A program made the translations under genes and the position numbers. Shown piece by piece: positions 39,966 through 48,563 of a stretch of 64,000 nt of DNA (positions within the stretch are counted from its first letter, which is position 1; each line of letters begins with the position of its first letter). Below the pieces are notes generated by a model that saw only the letters and a list, made by a program, of their open reading frames with translations, was not told the origin of the DNA and ran no database searches. Location of the stretch: NCBI RefSeq assembly GCF_004331685.1, contig NZ_SJSM01000004.1:248001-312000 (forward strand), written 5' to 3'. Source of the DNA: Pedobacter hiemivivus. GTDB lineage: Bacteria > Bacteroidota > Bacteroidia > Sphingobacteriales > Sphingobacteriaceae.

Positions 39966-40583
39966 ATGAGAAAGATGATGATACAAATCACATCAGGCAA
40001 AGGCCCGGCAGAATGCTGCCGGGTTGTAGCTTGTGTGCAAAGCCTGATGATGAAACAGGCCAAACAGCAAGGCATTGAATTCCAGGTCCTGGAAAATAAA
40101 GCTGCTGATTTAAACAGAACGCTATTGTCTGCAACGATGATGGCCACAGGAAGCAACCTGGATACTTTTATAGCTGAATGGGCCGGTACCATACAATGGA
40201 TAGCACAAAGTCCATATAGAAAGTACCATAAGCGTAAAAATTGGTTTGTTGGTGTTGCTGCTTTTGATGTTCAGGATTTGATGCAATGGAACCCTAAGGA
40301 TGTAAAGTTAGAAACCTGCCGCTCATCTGGCCCAGGTGGTCAGAATGTGAATAAAGTGGAAACTGCGGTAAGGGGAACGCACCTACCCTCTGGCATACAG
40401 GTGATGGCAATGGATACCCGCTCGCAACTGGAAAACAAGAAGCTTTGCATGGAAAGGCTCGAAGCCAAACTACTGGTTTGGCAAACAGCACAGTTAATGG
40501 AAAAGCAGCATAGTCATTGGCAAGAGCACAATGCACTTGAACGAGGCAATCCGATTAAAACCATAAAAGCAGAATTGCTTTAA
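39966..40583 (+). CDS. prfH: Peptide chain release factor homologue PrfH, 205 aa
   Basis: The class I release factor core is short and lacks the long N-terminal and codon-recognition parts of RF1/RF2. The GGQ loop is CRSSGPGGQNVNKVETAV, followed by GTHLPSGIQVMAMDTRSQLE. The N-terminus ITSGKGPAECCRVVACVQSL is typical of the PrfH group (about 200 aa). It lies two bases after rtcB, so the two form the known RtcB2-PrfH pair acting on damaged ribosomes. A long hairpin follows at 40602-40642. Confidence 0.93.
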   Translation: MRKMMIQITSGKGPAECCRVVACVQSLMMKQAKQQGIEFQVLENKAADLNRTLLSATMMATGSNLDTFIAEWAGTIQWIAQSPYRKYHKRKNWFVGVAAFDVQDLMQWNPKDVKLETCRSSGPGGQNVNKVETAVRGTHLPSGIQVMAMDTRSQLENKKLCMERLEAKLLVWQTAQLMEKQHSHWQEHNALERGNPIKTIKAELL

Positions 40584-40601
40584 TCAACAAAGACAAGTTA
40601 A

Positions 40602-40642
40602 TTCACGCAATCACGAATATGGCAAATTCGTGATTACGTGAA
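40602..40642. repeat. 17-bp inverted repeat after prfH
   Basis: The arms 40602-40618 and 40626-40642 (core AATCACGAAT / ATTCGTGATT) pair along 17 bp with one mismatch about a 7-nt loop. It lies 19 bp after the prfH stop. There is no T-run, so it is either a weak or processed terminator or a palindromic repeat of the REP sort. Confidence 0.6.
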
Positions 40643-40753
40643 TCTCAACGTCTTCTTGAAATATCATGTAAAAAAATATTTTTTCTTTATTACAACTACT
40701 TAATATTTAATTATATTTACAAAATAAATATTTAGTTAAATAAATGCATATTT

Positions 40754-41215
40754 ATGCAAGAAGATAGTTATACTTTTAAAAGACACTCTAAAGCGCATGA
40801 ATATGAATTCTTTAGTGAAGGAGCAAAAGGTACAATTAGAAAAATGATTCAATTTCAATCTTTACCTGATCACAACAACATGTACAATCTAGCATTTGGT
40901 GATTGGGACGAAGAAAATGGAACCATAAATGATCATGTCAAAACCAACAATGGAGATAGGCAAAAAATTTTAACAACGGTAGCAAAAACAGTCTATGATT
41001 TTATGCAGGGTAACGGAAACATAAAAATTATTGCTAGAGGCAGTACTCCATCACGCACAAGATTATACCAGATGGGAATAGCGGCCTTTTGGTTGGACAT
41101 ACGGGAGCATTTTAATGTAGACGGCTATATTAGCAATGAATGGGAAAGTTTTAGACCAAATCGCAACTATGAAGCCTTTTTGTTGATGCATAAAGAATTA
41201 ACTATATTTGAATAA
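40754..41215 (+). CDS. DUF6934-type protein, 153 aa
   Basis: A small soluble protein without signal or membrane segments. MYNLAFGDWDEENGTINDHV, KILTTVAKTVYDFMQGNG and IKIIARGSTPSRTRLYQMGI match what I recall of the DUF6934 group, found mostly in Bacteroidota. The function is unknown. It is followed after 13 bp by a 52-codon frame rich in Lys, probably cotranscribed. The two-gene layout recalls toxin-antitoxin modules, but no known toxin fold is recognised. Flanked by A+T-rich sequence. Confidence 0.65.
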   Translation: MQEDSYTFKRHSKAHEYEFFSEGAKGTIRKMIQFQSLPDHNNMYNLAFGDWDEENGTINDHVKTNNGDRQKILTTVAKTVYDFMQGNGNIKIIARGSTPSRTRLYQMGIAAFWLDIREHFNVDGYISNEWESFRPNRNYEAFLLMHKELTIFE

Positions 41216-41228
41216 CTAAACGAGAAAT

Positions 41229-41387
41229 ATGAGCTCAATAGTAAAAAAGATACCTGGAAGTAAATACACTGCAGAAGAACGCTTCACATTAAGCGCACAA
41301 TCTCCTTTTTTCTTAAAAAAGAAAAAGGATGCTGAAGCTTTTTTAAAAAAAGCTGGCTTGCCAGAAAGATTAAAAAAAACAAAATAA
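41229..41387 (+). CDS. Small basic protein, 52 aa, partner of the DUF6934 gene
   Basis: An ATG at 41229, 13 bp after the DUF6934 stop, opens a frame to the TAA at 41385-41387. The peptide begins MSSIVKKIPGSKYTAEERFT and ends KKAGLPERLKKTK. It is Lys-rich and probably helical in the middle (KKKKDAEAFLKKAG). The close spacing and protein-like composition make it a real gene in my judgement. The function is unknown; an antitoxin or accessory subunit for the DUF6934 protein is one possibility. Confidence 0.6.
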   Translation: MSSIVKKIPGSKYTAEERFTLSAQSPFFLKKKKDAEAFLKKAGLPERLKKTK

Positions 41388-41408
41388 AAATCATTAAGAG
41401 TTTATACG

Positions 41409-41750
41409 TTATAAGCTCTGTAGCTTTTTAGGCAAACTTTTCAATACCAGGTCATAGGAATGATCAATCAATTCCCGGATCAGCGCCAGCGACAAGCCCC
41501 CATCCAGATAAACGGTATTCCAATGTTTCTTATTCATATGGAAGCCCGGGATAATCTCATGATGTTGCTCCCTTAACTCAATAGCCCGTTCCGGGTCACA
41601 TTTAACATTAAAACGGTTGGCTTGTTCTAATCCAATCAGCAGAAAGATCTTATCTCCTACTTTAAATACCAGCGTTTGTTCTCCAAACGGCATTCCTTCA
41701 GTGGTCCCGGGTTTACTCAGGCAGTAATCACGCAAATCTTCAATATTCAT
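41409..41750 (-). CDS. MmcQ/YjbR-family protein, 113 aa
   Basis: The whole family pattern is visible: MNIEDLRDYCLSKPGTTEGM, PFGEQTLVFKVGDKIFLLIG, NVKCDPERAIELREQH, GFHMNKKHWNTVYLDGGL. MmcQ/YjbR proteins are small CyaY-like folds described as DNA-binding; their exact role is not settled. The gene converges with the 52-aa gene and is divergent from the CoiA-like gene, with whose promoter its upstream region overlaps. Confidence 0.92.
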   Translation of the reverse strand: MNIEDLRDYCLSKPGTTEGMPFGEQTLVFKVGDKIFLLIGLEQANRFNVKCDPERAIELREQHHEIIPGFHMNKKHWNTVYLDGGLSLALIRELIDHSYDLVLKSLPKKLQSL

Positions 41751-41807
41751 AGCTAGTAGGTTATTATTATGGAATACAATCCAAAAATATGGGATTTTAT
41801 CTAATTT

Positions 41808-41838
41808 TTTGAATACTAATTATTTTAGTATAAATTTG
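41808..41838 (+). promoter_or_regulatory. Full Bacteroidota promoter TTTG-N19-TAAATTTG of the CoiA-like gene
   Basis: The -33 TTTG at 41808-41811 and the -7 TAAATTTG at 41831-41838 are 19 bp apart, the best promoter match in the window. Transcription would start near 41845, giving a leader of about 23 nt to the ATG at 41868. Confidence 0.75.
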
Positions 41839-41867
41839 GAGCCTGTCGGTATTTTAGCAGGGTTCAC

Positions 41868-42542
41868 ATGAATTTAAACTTGGATATTTTTAGTATTGGA
41901 AGACCTGAGGAGTTAGAAATAACAGCTCCAATGGATACAAAACTACCCAGATATTATCCTGGTGAAACACCTTGGCATAAAAACTGGAAACTTGCCTTTC
42001 CTCCTACTTTCCGGGAGATCAGTTTCCCCGATAAATCATCCGGAGATCTTCACCGCGCAGATGTGCACACCCCTTGCGGCACCACGCTTGAATTTCAAAA
42101 CTCACCAATCAGCATGGCTGAACTGAGAAGTCGGGAAGCTTTTTACCCGAAGCTGATCTGGATATTGAACGGTAAAAAGTTTAAAGGATTCAGGGTACTT
42201 AAAAGCTTGCCAGATGTAGATGATCCGAAACTTGATGGTTATGAGTTTTGCCATACTGATCATCTTGCCATGGTCCGCAGATCTGACCACCTACAATTAG
42301 GTAGCCATGCGAAAAGATTAAACTTTTATCATGCGGAATTAAAAACAATCAAACTCACTTCTCATTATTATTCTTTTTGCTGGAAACATCCCCACGCTGT
42401 CTGGTACCAGGCGAAATGCCCAATCATTGTCGACCTTGGTGGACATTTCTTATACCAACTAAAACAGCGGCCACAACTTTCAGGAGATTATGCTTATCTA
42501 CATATGATTCCTCGGAAGTCCTTTGTTGAAAGGTTTCTTTAA
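41868..42542 (+). CDS. Compact CoiA-like nuclease-domain protein, 224 aa
   Basis: The block WHKNWKLAFPPTFREISFP, then HRADVHTPCGTTLEFQNSPI and SMAELRSREAFYPKLIWIL, matches the nuclease core of the competence CoiA family (PD-(D/E)XK-like; Asp of ADV and Glu of EFQ). Larger relatives have an extra N-terminal zinc-binding part, which is missing here. The C-terminal 100 residues (WKHPHAVWYQAKCPIIVDLG) are not part of the classical domain. The strong promoter just upstream shows that the short form is a genuine gene start. No competence genes adjoin it. Confidence 0.8.
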   Translation: MNLNLDIFSIGRPEELEITAPMDTKLPRYYPGETPWHKNWKLAFPPTFREISFPDKSSGDLHRADVHTPCGTTLEFQNSPISMAELRSREAFYPKLIWILNGKKFKGFRVLKSLPDVDDPKLDGYEFCHTDHLAMVRRSDHLQLGSHAKRLNFYHAELKTIKLTSHYYSFCWKHPHAVWYQAKCPIIVDLGGHFLYQLKQRPQLSGDYAYLHMIPRKSFVERFL

Positions 42543-42577
42543 ATTGTTCAAGTAAACACCAGATTATAGAAGAGAAC

Positions 42578-42973
42578 TTATGGAGTCAACCGTAATAAAA
42601 CGCCTTTTCTTTTGACGATGTTCTTATAGTCCCATTGTATTTTCTTCGACTTTTCAATCCAGCGCCCTACATCATCCAGGTTAATCTGTTCAACGGAAGT
42701 ATAGGTAATAGAAGCATCCTTAAATTTACCAGTGTTTACCTTTAACTCCACTTCATCAAAATCAGCGCCGCTCCAAAACATCAAACGGATACCCGCTTTA
42801 AGCTTACTATAGCCAACAATTGGGTTTCCATCTATAAACCAAACAGGGTGCGCATGCCATATTTTACTTTCTTCTTCAGTTAGCTTGCTGTTGATTTCGG
42901 CTGACAATACATCACAGATTTCCTTATCTGTAGCTGATTGCGAATCATTATAAGTCTGTATGTCTTTATTCAT
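42578..42973 (-). CDS. DUF1801-domain protein, 131 aa
   Basis: The pattern EESKIWHAHPVWFIDGNPIV, GIRLMFWSGADFDE and a late DASITYTSVEQI is the DUF1801 fold (YdhG/frataxin-homologue-like). Some members have been linked to iron handling, but most are uncharacterised. There is no signal peptide, so it is cytoplasmic. It sits 5 bp downstream of a lipoprotein gene on the same strand, perhaps on one transcript. Confidence 0.85.
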   Translation of the reverse strand: MNKDIQTYNDSQSATDKEICDVLSAEINSKLTEEESKIWHAHPVWFIDGNPIVGYSKLKAGIRLMFWSGADFDEVELKVNTGKFKDASITYTSVEQINLDDVGRWIEKSKKIQWDYKNIVKRKGVLLRLTP

Positions 42974-42978
42974 AATAT

Positions 42979-43716
42979 TTACTTAGTCAATTTGACCACC
43001 GGCTTGCCATTAACGCATTCTACCTTTTCCACTTTTATGGTTACAGGAACGTAATCGGCGGGACCTTGCGCTTGAATAATCCGGTGCTTCAACCCGTTAT
43101 AAAGTGAAACCTTTTTCTTAAGTATAGTATAGTCTTGTGTCCTCAAATAAGGGATATATTCCAATTCCATAATTTTATCTTTTAATAAGGCGGTAGGCAT
43201 CCATGCAGATTCGTTAGTGCAGGTCTGTGCATTTACTATAGTCATAATCTCCTCATAAGTCTTTATCGCAAGCGGTTTAGCTTCTTCGATACTGATGTTT
43301 GCAGAAGTTATAAGTTGCACTTTATCACCATTACATTCTAGTCGGATGGGCTGCTCAGTTATCCAAATATACTCATAACATGGGTCAATTATGATACCCA
43401 TTTTCACCATGGCATCCGCTTGTTTACCTAATAAATAGAAATACTCCTTTCTTAGGCTTTCAAACTTGGCTACATCTGATGATTTGACCGAATAGTATGA
43501 AGTAGAACAGCCTGTTGAAATTTCTTGGATAGAGACATTGTCCTTCTGGCTGCAAGGAATGTCAGATGCCAATGTCTTAATTTCCGTTAGTTTGGCCTCA
43601 GCCATATTTCCCCATTGGGTAACTGTAGTTTCGTCTTTTTTACAGCCAAGAAACAATAACATTACAGCCAGTACAATAGTCAATGATTTGAGCGTTGGGT
43701 TCAGATAGTTTGTCAT
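42979..43716 (-). CDS. Lipoprotein of unknown function, 245 aa
   Basis: The frame is open to 43761, but the lipoprotein signal begins at the ATG at 43716 (MTNYLNPTLKSLTIVLAVML, lipobox LFLGC, Cys25). The mature part contains four further Cys (for example DIPCSQKD, STGCSTSYYS, DPCYEY, AQTCTNES), which may form disulfides in the periplasm. It has several acidic helices and a C-terminal basic tail (VKVEKVECVNGKPVVKLTK). I do not recognise the family. Confidence 0.75.
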   Translation of the reverse strand: MTNYLNPTLKSLTIVLAVMLLFLGCKKDETTVTQWGNMAEAKLTEIKTLASDIPCSQKDNVSIQEISTGCSTSYYSVKSSDVAKFESLRKEYFYLLGKQADAMVKMGIIIDPCYEYIWITEQPIRLECNGDKVQLITSANISIEEAKPLAIKTYEEIMTIVNAQTCTNESAWMPTALLKDKIMELEYIPYLRTQDYTILKKKVSLYNGLKHRIIQAQGPADYVPVTIKVEKVECVNGKPVVKLTK

Positions 43717-43867
43717 AAAAGGAGTTGTTGGTTTTAGTGTAAAACGTAACAAAACTAACAAACGCTACACTAGAGTGCTGAAATTCTTCACAGCTTCGAT
43801 TGTCTATTCGACGGATTACTTTGCCCATTCCAGCTAATTATCGATTATAAATCCAGAGATACCGCCC

Positions 43868-43875
43868 TACTTTTG
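43868..43875 (+). promoter_or_regulatory. -7 element TACTTTTG upstream of the Ohr/OsmC gene
   Basis: An exact TAnnTTTG match 64 bp before the ATG at 43940, followed by an imperfect repeat AAATCAAAACGATTTC that might be a regulator site. No -33 TTTG at the right distance. Confidence 0.45.
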
Positions 43876-43939
43876 ACTAAGAAATCAAAACGATTTCAGC
43901 TTAATAATAGAAAAGTTAAACAAATTAAAACTACAAAAA

Positions 43940-44371
43940 ATGGAAAGTACAAACATCGCTCAACCGAAAAAAGTAATCTACACAGGAAAAACACTAACTA
44001 CCGGCGGCCGTGAGGGAGCCTCAAAAAGTTCTGATGGTCGTCTGGATATTAAACTTACCTCTCCAGGCTCAACCGGAGAAGGTACCAATCCCGAACAATT
44101 ATTCGCTGCTGGCTGGTCGGCATGTTTCATTGGCGCTATGGGTATTGCTGCCGCTGGCATGAAACTAAGACTGCCTGCCGACACAAGCGTCAATACAGAA
44201 GTTGACTTATTAGCTTCAGATGGACAATACTCTTTACAAGCCCGTCTCCATGTAAGCCTTCCGGGAATTGACCCTGAAACTGCAAAAGCGATCACAGACC
44301 TTGCCCATCAAACCTGTCCATATTCCAAAGCTACAAGGGGAAATATAGATGTGGAGATCGTGATCCTTTAG
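43940..44371 (+). CDS. OsmC/Ohr-family organic hydroperoxide reductase, 143 aa
   Basis: The two catalytic Cys are in place: Cys62 in FAAGWSACFIGA and Cys126 in LAHQTCPYSKAT; Arg24 in GGREGASKSSDG is the partner residue. The length and the start KVIYTGKTLTTGGREG fit Ohr, which reduces organic peroxides with lipoyl-type thiols. It opens a plus-strand group with an epoxide hydrolase and a cupin protein (gaps of 94 and 95 bp), which together look like a peroxide and electrophile detoxification set. A short hairpin overlaps the stop. Confidence 0.93.
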   Translation: MESTNIAQPKKVIYTGKTLTTGGREGASKSSDGRLDIKLTSPGSTGEGTNPEQLFAAGWSACFIGAMGIAAAGMKLRLPADTSVNTEVDLLASDGQYSLQARLHVSLPGIDPETAKAITDLAHQTCPYSKATRGNIDVEIVIL

Positions 44372-44386
44372 GTTTAAAAAACCTAA
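44368..44386. terminator. Small hairpin across the Ohr stop codon
   Basis: TTAGGTTT (44368-44375), loop AAA, AAACCTAA (44379-44386), eight perfect pairs; CCTT/AAGG outside adds more. There is no following T-run, so termination is doubtful; it may protect the 3' end. Confidence 0.4.
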
Positions 44387-44465
44387 GGTAACATAAATTG
44401 TTTGGTCATAAAATAAATCAACGTCTACTTGAACAAGCAGTTACAGCAGTTAAAAAAATAACAAA

Positions 44466-45746
44466 ATGAAAACAATAAACAATTTAGCCCGATTGATATT
44501 CACAGGAATATTAATGATGCAATTCACATTTGCTGTTGCACAGGGCGAAGCAAAAAAAGATGAGCAAATCCGGCCCTTTAAAGTAAGTATTCCGGACGCA
44601 GATATTAAAGACCTTCGTCAGCGCGTTATGGCGACAAAATGGGCCGACAAAGAAACAGTAACCGATCAATCGCAAGGTGCGAAGCTTGCCCAAATGAAGG
44701 AATTGATCAAATATTGGGGAACAAATTACAATTGGAAAAAGGCGGAAGCCAAACTGAATGCCTACCCACAATTCATGACTAAGATTGATGGTGTTGATAT
44801 TCACTTTATCCATGTTAAATCAAAACATAAAAATGCTATGCCCCTAATCCTAAGCCATGGTTGGCCAGGATCAGTATTTGAATTTATGGGAGTTATTGAA
44901 CCCCTGACCAATCCGACCGCCTATGGCGGAAAAGCCGAAGATGCTTTTGATGTGATCATCCCCTCATTACCCGGTTTCGGCTTCTCAGGCAAGCCAACTG
45001 AAGCAGGCTGGAATATCGACAGGATTGCAAAAGCATGGGTTGTACTCATGGACCGTATCGGATACAAACAGTATGTTGCCCAGGGTGGTGATTGGGGCGC
45101 AGGAGTTGTTCATTCAATGGCTTTATTAGCACCTCAAGGATTACTAGGTATACACAGTAATTTGCCCGCCACATTACCGAATGAAGCAGGAAAGGCTTTG
45201 GGTGGAAATACTGTCCCTGCAGGTTTTTCTGCAAAGGAAACTGCTGCTTTTAACCAACTGAACAAAGCAATCAAAGGTGGTGGATTTATCTATAAAACGA
45301 CGATGGAAACACGCCCACAAGGCGTAAGTTATGCGCTGACAGATTCGCCAACAGGGCTAGCGGCATGGTTTTTCTTACACCCTGGTTTCGACAACTGGTC
45401 TTATGGCAATGATCCGAAACAATTACCAACAAAAGATCAAGTACTTGACGACATTTCGCTCTACTGGCTTACGGGTTCAGCAGCTTCGGCTTCAAGGATT
45501 TATTGGGAAAGCCGAAACATAAGCCTCATTAGTGCAGGCTCAATGAAATCTGATCAGATCACCATTCCCGTAGCAGTCACAACATTCCCGGATGATGTTT
45601 ATGCCTCGCCCGAAACCTGGGCACGTAAGGCATACAAAAACCTGATCTATTTCAATGAAGTAGATAGAGGTGGCCATTTCGCCGCATGGGAACAACCACA
45701 GCTTTTTGCTCAAGAATTGAGGGCAGCTTTTAAATCGCTGAAGTAA
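44466..45746 (+). CDS. Exported epoxide hydrolase, EHN family (alpha/beta hydrolase), 426 aa
   Basis: A signal peptide (to about FAVAQG, residue 27) precedes the epoxide hydrolase N-terminal domain (PFKVSIPDADIKDLRQRVMA). The alpha/beta hydrolase fold follows: oxyanion motif SHGWPGSVFEF (130-140), nucleophile Asp209 in VAQGGDWGAGV, and a C-terminal His in DRGGHFAAWEQP. This resembles microsomal/juvenile-hormone-type epoxide hydrolases that open epoxides to diols. The substrate is unknown; a periplasmic location is unusual for a metabolic enzyme but common in this group of Bacteroidota. A hairpin terminator candidate follows. Confidence 0.9.
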   Translation: MKTINNLARLIFTGILMMQFTFAVAQGEAKKDEQIRPFKVSIPDADIKDLRQRVMATKWADKETVTDQSQGAKLAQMKELIKYWGTNYNWKKAEAKLNAYPQFMTKIDGVDIHFIHVKSKHKNAMPLILSHGWPGSVFEFMGVIEPLTNPTAYGGKAEDAFDVIIPSLPGFGFSGKPTEAGWNIDRIAKAWVVLMDRIGYKQYVAQGGDWGAGVVHSMALLAPQGLLGIHSNLPATLPNEAGKALGGNTVPAGFSAKETAAFNQLNKAIKGGGFIYKTTMETRPQGVSYALTDSPTGLAAWFFLHPGFDNWSYGNDPKQLPTKDQVLDDISLYWLTGSAASASRIYWESRNISLISAGSMKSDQITIPVAVTTFPDDVYASPETWARKAYKNLIYFNEVDRGGHFAAWEQPQLFAQELRAAFKSLK

Positions 45747-45770
45747 CTCTAGAAATGAGGAATGTATATG

Positions 45771-45801
45771 CTCTGCCCTTCTCCAAGGACAGAGTTTATT
45801 T
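45771..45801 (+). terminator. Candidate rho-independent terminator after the epoxide hydrolase gene
   Basis: CTCTG-C-CCTT (45771-45780), loop CTCC, AAGG-A-CAGAG (45785-45794) with one C/A mismatch, followed by TTTATTTA. It lies 25 bp after the stop and 48 bp before the cupin ATG. Confidence 0.6.
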
Positions 45802-45841
45802 ACGCTACTAAACAAATTATTTATCGTTAAAAATTAAAGAA

Positions 45842-46252
45842 ATGAAAACTTATAAAAACTTAATACTGAGCGCAATTACTATTTTTAGTCTTGCCCTATT
45901 ATTTACGCCAGATATGGCTAAAGCCCAACAGTCTGGAATAAAACGCACGGAGCTACAGCGACATGATCTCAGCATCCCTGGACGAGAAGCCATTCAGGTC
46001 CGCATAGATTTTGAAAAAGGTGCATCATTCGGAAAACACTCCCATCCGGGCGAAGAGATTATCTATGTTCTGGAAGGGATATTCGAATATGAGGTTGAAG
46101 GTCAGTCACCGGTAAGCCTAAAAGCCGGAGATGTGCTCTTTATCCCGGCAGGTAAAATCCATGCAGCGAAGAACATTGGCAATAGTAAAGCGGTTGAGCT
46201 GGCTACTTACATCGTAGAAAAAGGGAAACCGGTGCTCAAAATGCAAAAATAA
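45842..46252 (+). CDS. Exported cupin-domain protein, 136 aa
   Basis: A signal peptide (to about DMAKAQQ, residue 30) precedes a single small cupin barrel with metal ligands His66, His68 and Glu72 in FGKHSHPGEEIIYVLEG and His107 in PAGKIHAAKN. Secreted single-domain cupins of this type are often found beside redox and detoxification enzymes; the substrate is unknown. Its 3' end overlaps the convergent GAF gene by 17 bp. Confidence 0.9.
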   Translation: MKTYKNLILSAITIFSLALLFTPDMAKAQQSGIKRTELQRHDLSIPGREAIQVRIDFEKGASFGKHSHPGEEIIYVLEGIFEYEVEGQSPVSLKAGDVLFIPAGKIHAAKNIGNSKAVELATYIVEKGKPVLKMQK

Positions 46253-48539
46253 CCCCAACTCGTAGTGCCTTTAAACCAGTAATATCCTGTAGGTCTTCGA
46301 CCTCAAAACTTTCCACTTCTGAAGAGAGCTTCCCTTCTTGCTGCAAAATTCCAATGTATTTCAGGTATTCCCTTTGTTCTCCTTCAGAAGTGTACACAAT
46401 GGTGATCGTTCCAGGCTTTGAAATCCTTTCTGTAGTATGTCTAATGTGTGCTTTATCAATTCGTTTTTTAACCATCTCAAAGCGGGCATTATAAGTGCCG
46501 TCCACATCAAAACGTTTTTCATCCAACCTGAAACGAATTGCTATTGCTGAGCTATAAACCAAAATCAAAGAACTAACCTCCAATGGATAAGGCAGTGTTG
46601 ACAAGTTTGAGTGATGAATATACTCCATCTTGCACATGGTCCTTAACTGCCAGATTCTCAAATCAGACAACATAGAAGGATCAAATTTTAGTTTAGGTGA
46701 AATGGATTGTCCGACATATAGATTGTGTTCAATACCGTCCGACTTAAATCTTTCAAAATAGTGCGGAAAAATACGCTGGGCCTTTACCTGCTCTTCGTCA
46801 AGAACATCAGCCAGGTACCCGTTTATCTGGCTGATCGTCTGATCAAACTTCCGCCTGTAAGTATGGAACGTACCCTTTTGTTTATCTAAGGCTTCTGTAT
46901 ATTCTTCTATTGCCGCCTCATTATCATCAGCACGATTAGCCATAAGCCAAGGTTGAATGGTGCCTCCTAAATACTCAATAACCTGTTGTTCCGTATCGGC
47001 CCGAAAAAAGGATTTTACGACAACTAACAGCTCATTGAGTTCCTTATAAAAACGGGCATAATGTGCTGTACTGTGATCCTCTTTAATACTTTGGATGAGG
47101 GAAAGCGCCGAACTGAGTTGAAGTTCAAGGTCCTTTTCTACACTTAGATTCCTGGACTTTGATGATCCCTTTACGTCGACCTGTCCATATAAAGGAATCA
47201 CATTTTCGAAAGTGATTTCCTGTTCGATGGTCTGTCCTTCCCCGGGTATTTCATTGAATCCTGCCTTTATCGCCTGCCGGAATTTCCAGCTAACACTTGG
47301 ATGCAACGATGTATATTTCTGTTGGATCATCGCCTGGATGTTGCTTTCCATTTCAATGGCTATCTTTTCCAGTTTATCGCTCAGGTAAGGCATCACCACT
47401 TCAAGTTTGTGAGCAGTAATGCTATTGAGTAATTTGATATGTGGCGATGCGACTTCTAAAACCCCGAGAATAATGCCATTTTTAATTACCGGTGCCAAAA
47501 TTAAACTACCAGATTTATGATCCAGCAAGGGCCCTGCAAGTGAATGACCAGGATGCTTTGAAACAAATTCCCCGACATCAGAAATTGCCAGGTACTGTCT
47601 ATCAGAAATCAATTGCCAATACTGCTCCAGCACCAGGAAATCTTCCGCTGAATTAGTCCTGGTAGGCAAAACAATAGAATGTTTGCGTTGGACCAGCGTC
47701 ATTTCGCTGAACCTATTTCCTTCATGACAAAACATCACATAGCCGACATTAAGATCGCGGAGACGAAATATGGAGCTAAAAATTGAATTCAGGCTTTGCT
47801 GAAACGCTTTAGATTCAAGATCTATAAGCTTCCCCTTGAAAATAGAAACCGCATTTTCTATCGTCGCATCAAAAAGCGTAATGATGGTAAACCCCTTTAA
47901 TACATAACTATCCAATGGAAATTTAGCCTGCCACAAGCTCAAATCATCATAATTATCGATTAACTGATTCACATCAGCACTAGTTAGCGGAACCGCTTTA
48001 TCTGTAGGGATAATATCTAAAAAATCAGCATTATACAAAATGCGGTAATGCTTAATAATACCTTCAGACGTAGGGATGTCATAAAACAATGGCTTTCCAA
48101 AATCAAGTCGGGTACCATAAAATTTATTCAGGATGATACAGCAGCTCATAATATACAGTTGCTGATCATCAAAATCTCTGATGCTAAATTCAAATTCCTG
48201 GCCGGCTTCCTTAAGGATAGATTTAAAGCGCTCCGTCAGGTTAAAAACCAGACTATTGTAGGGTAAACCTACTGCTTTGATCTCGTTATGTGTAAGCCCA
48301 ACGGGAAAATAGTCGGCTAAAAGTTCAGTGATTAACGGAGCTTGATTTTCGAATATAGCGGTATCAAAAATACCCTCCCTGAGCTCAGGAAAGGCTAAAA
48401 CACGCTCCAGAAGTTGTTTTTTAGACATAGCATCCCATTCATTTTCTGTTTCTGCCAGCTGCTCAAGTTTTTGAATCAGGGGCTCAAACGAAAATTGCAT
48501 TTGAAAGGGGGTTTGAAAGTCGGTACTAATCAGTGTCAT
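46236..48539 (-). CDS. Large GAF-domain protein, 767 aa
   Basis: There is no signal peptide. The centre (about 250-400) looks like a GAF sensor domain: FQQSLNSIFSSIFRLRDLNV, EQYWQLISDRQYLAISDVGE, GSLILAPVIKNGIILGVLEV. The remainder is mainly helical with several coiled-coil-like parts (about 440-600), and there is a conserved C-terminal beta domain. No kinase, cyclase or DNA-binding output was recognised. Such long GAF proteins occur in Flavobacteriia and Sphingobacteriia without known role. Met14 (MQFSFEPLIQ) may be the true start. Monocistronic. Confidence 0.75.
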   Translation of the reverse strand: MTLISTDFQTPFQMQFSFEPLIQKLEQLAETENEWDAMSKKQLLERVLAFPELREGIFDTAIFENQAPLITELLADYFPVGLTHNEIKAVGLPYNSLVFNLTERFKSILKEAGQEFEFSIRDFDDQQLYIMSCCIILNKFYGTRLDFGKPLFYDIPTSEGIIKHYRILYNADFLDIIPTDKAVPLTSADVNQLIDNYDDLSLWQAKFPLDSYVLKGFTIITLFDATIENAVSIFKGKLIDLESKAFQQSLNSIFSSIFRLRDLNVGYVMFCHEGNRFSEMTLVQRKHSIVLPTRTNSAEDFLVLEQYWQLISDRQYLAISDVGEFVSKHPGHSLAGPLLDHKSGSLILAPVIKNGIILGVLEVASPHIKLLNSITAHKLEVVMPYLSDKLEKIAIEMESNIQAMIQQKYTSLHPSVSWKFRQAIKAGFNEIPGEGQTIEQEITFENVIPLYGQVDVKGSSKSRNLSVEKDLELQLSSALSLIQSIKEDHSTAHYARFYKELNELLVVVKSFFRADTEQQVIEYLGGTIQPWLMANRADDNEAAIEEYTEALDKQKGTFHTYRRKFDQTISQINGYLADVLDEEQVKAQRIFPHYFERFKSDGIEHNLYVGQSISPKLKFDPSMLSDLRIWQLRTMCKMEYIHHSNLSTLPYPLEVSSLILVYSSAIAIRFRLDEKRFDVDGTYNARFEMVKKRIDKAHIRHTTERISKPGTITIVYTSEGEQREYLKYIGILQQEGKLSSEVESFEVEDLQDITGLKALRVGVIFAF

Positions 48540-48563
48540 AGCTTATTTGCATAAGCTAAGTTA

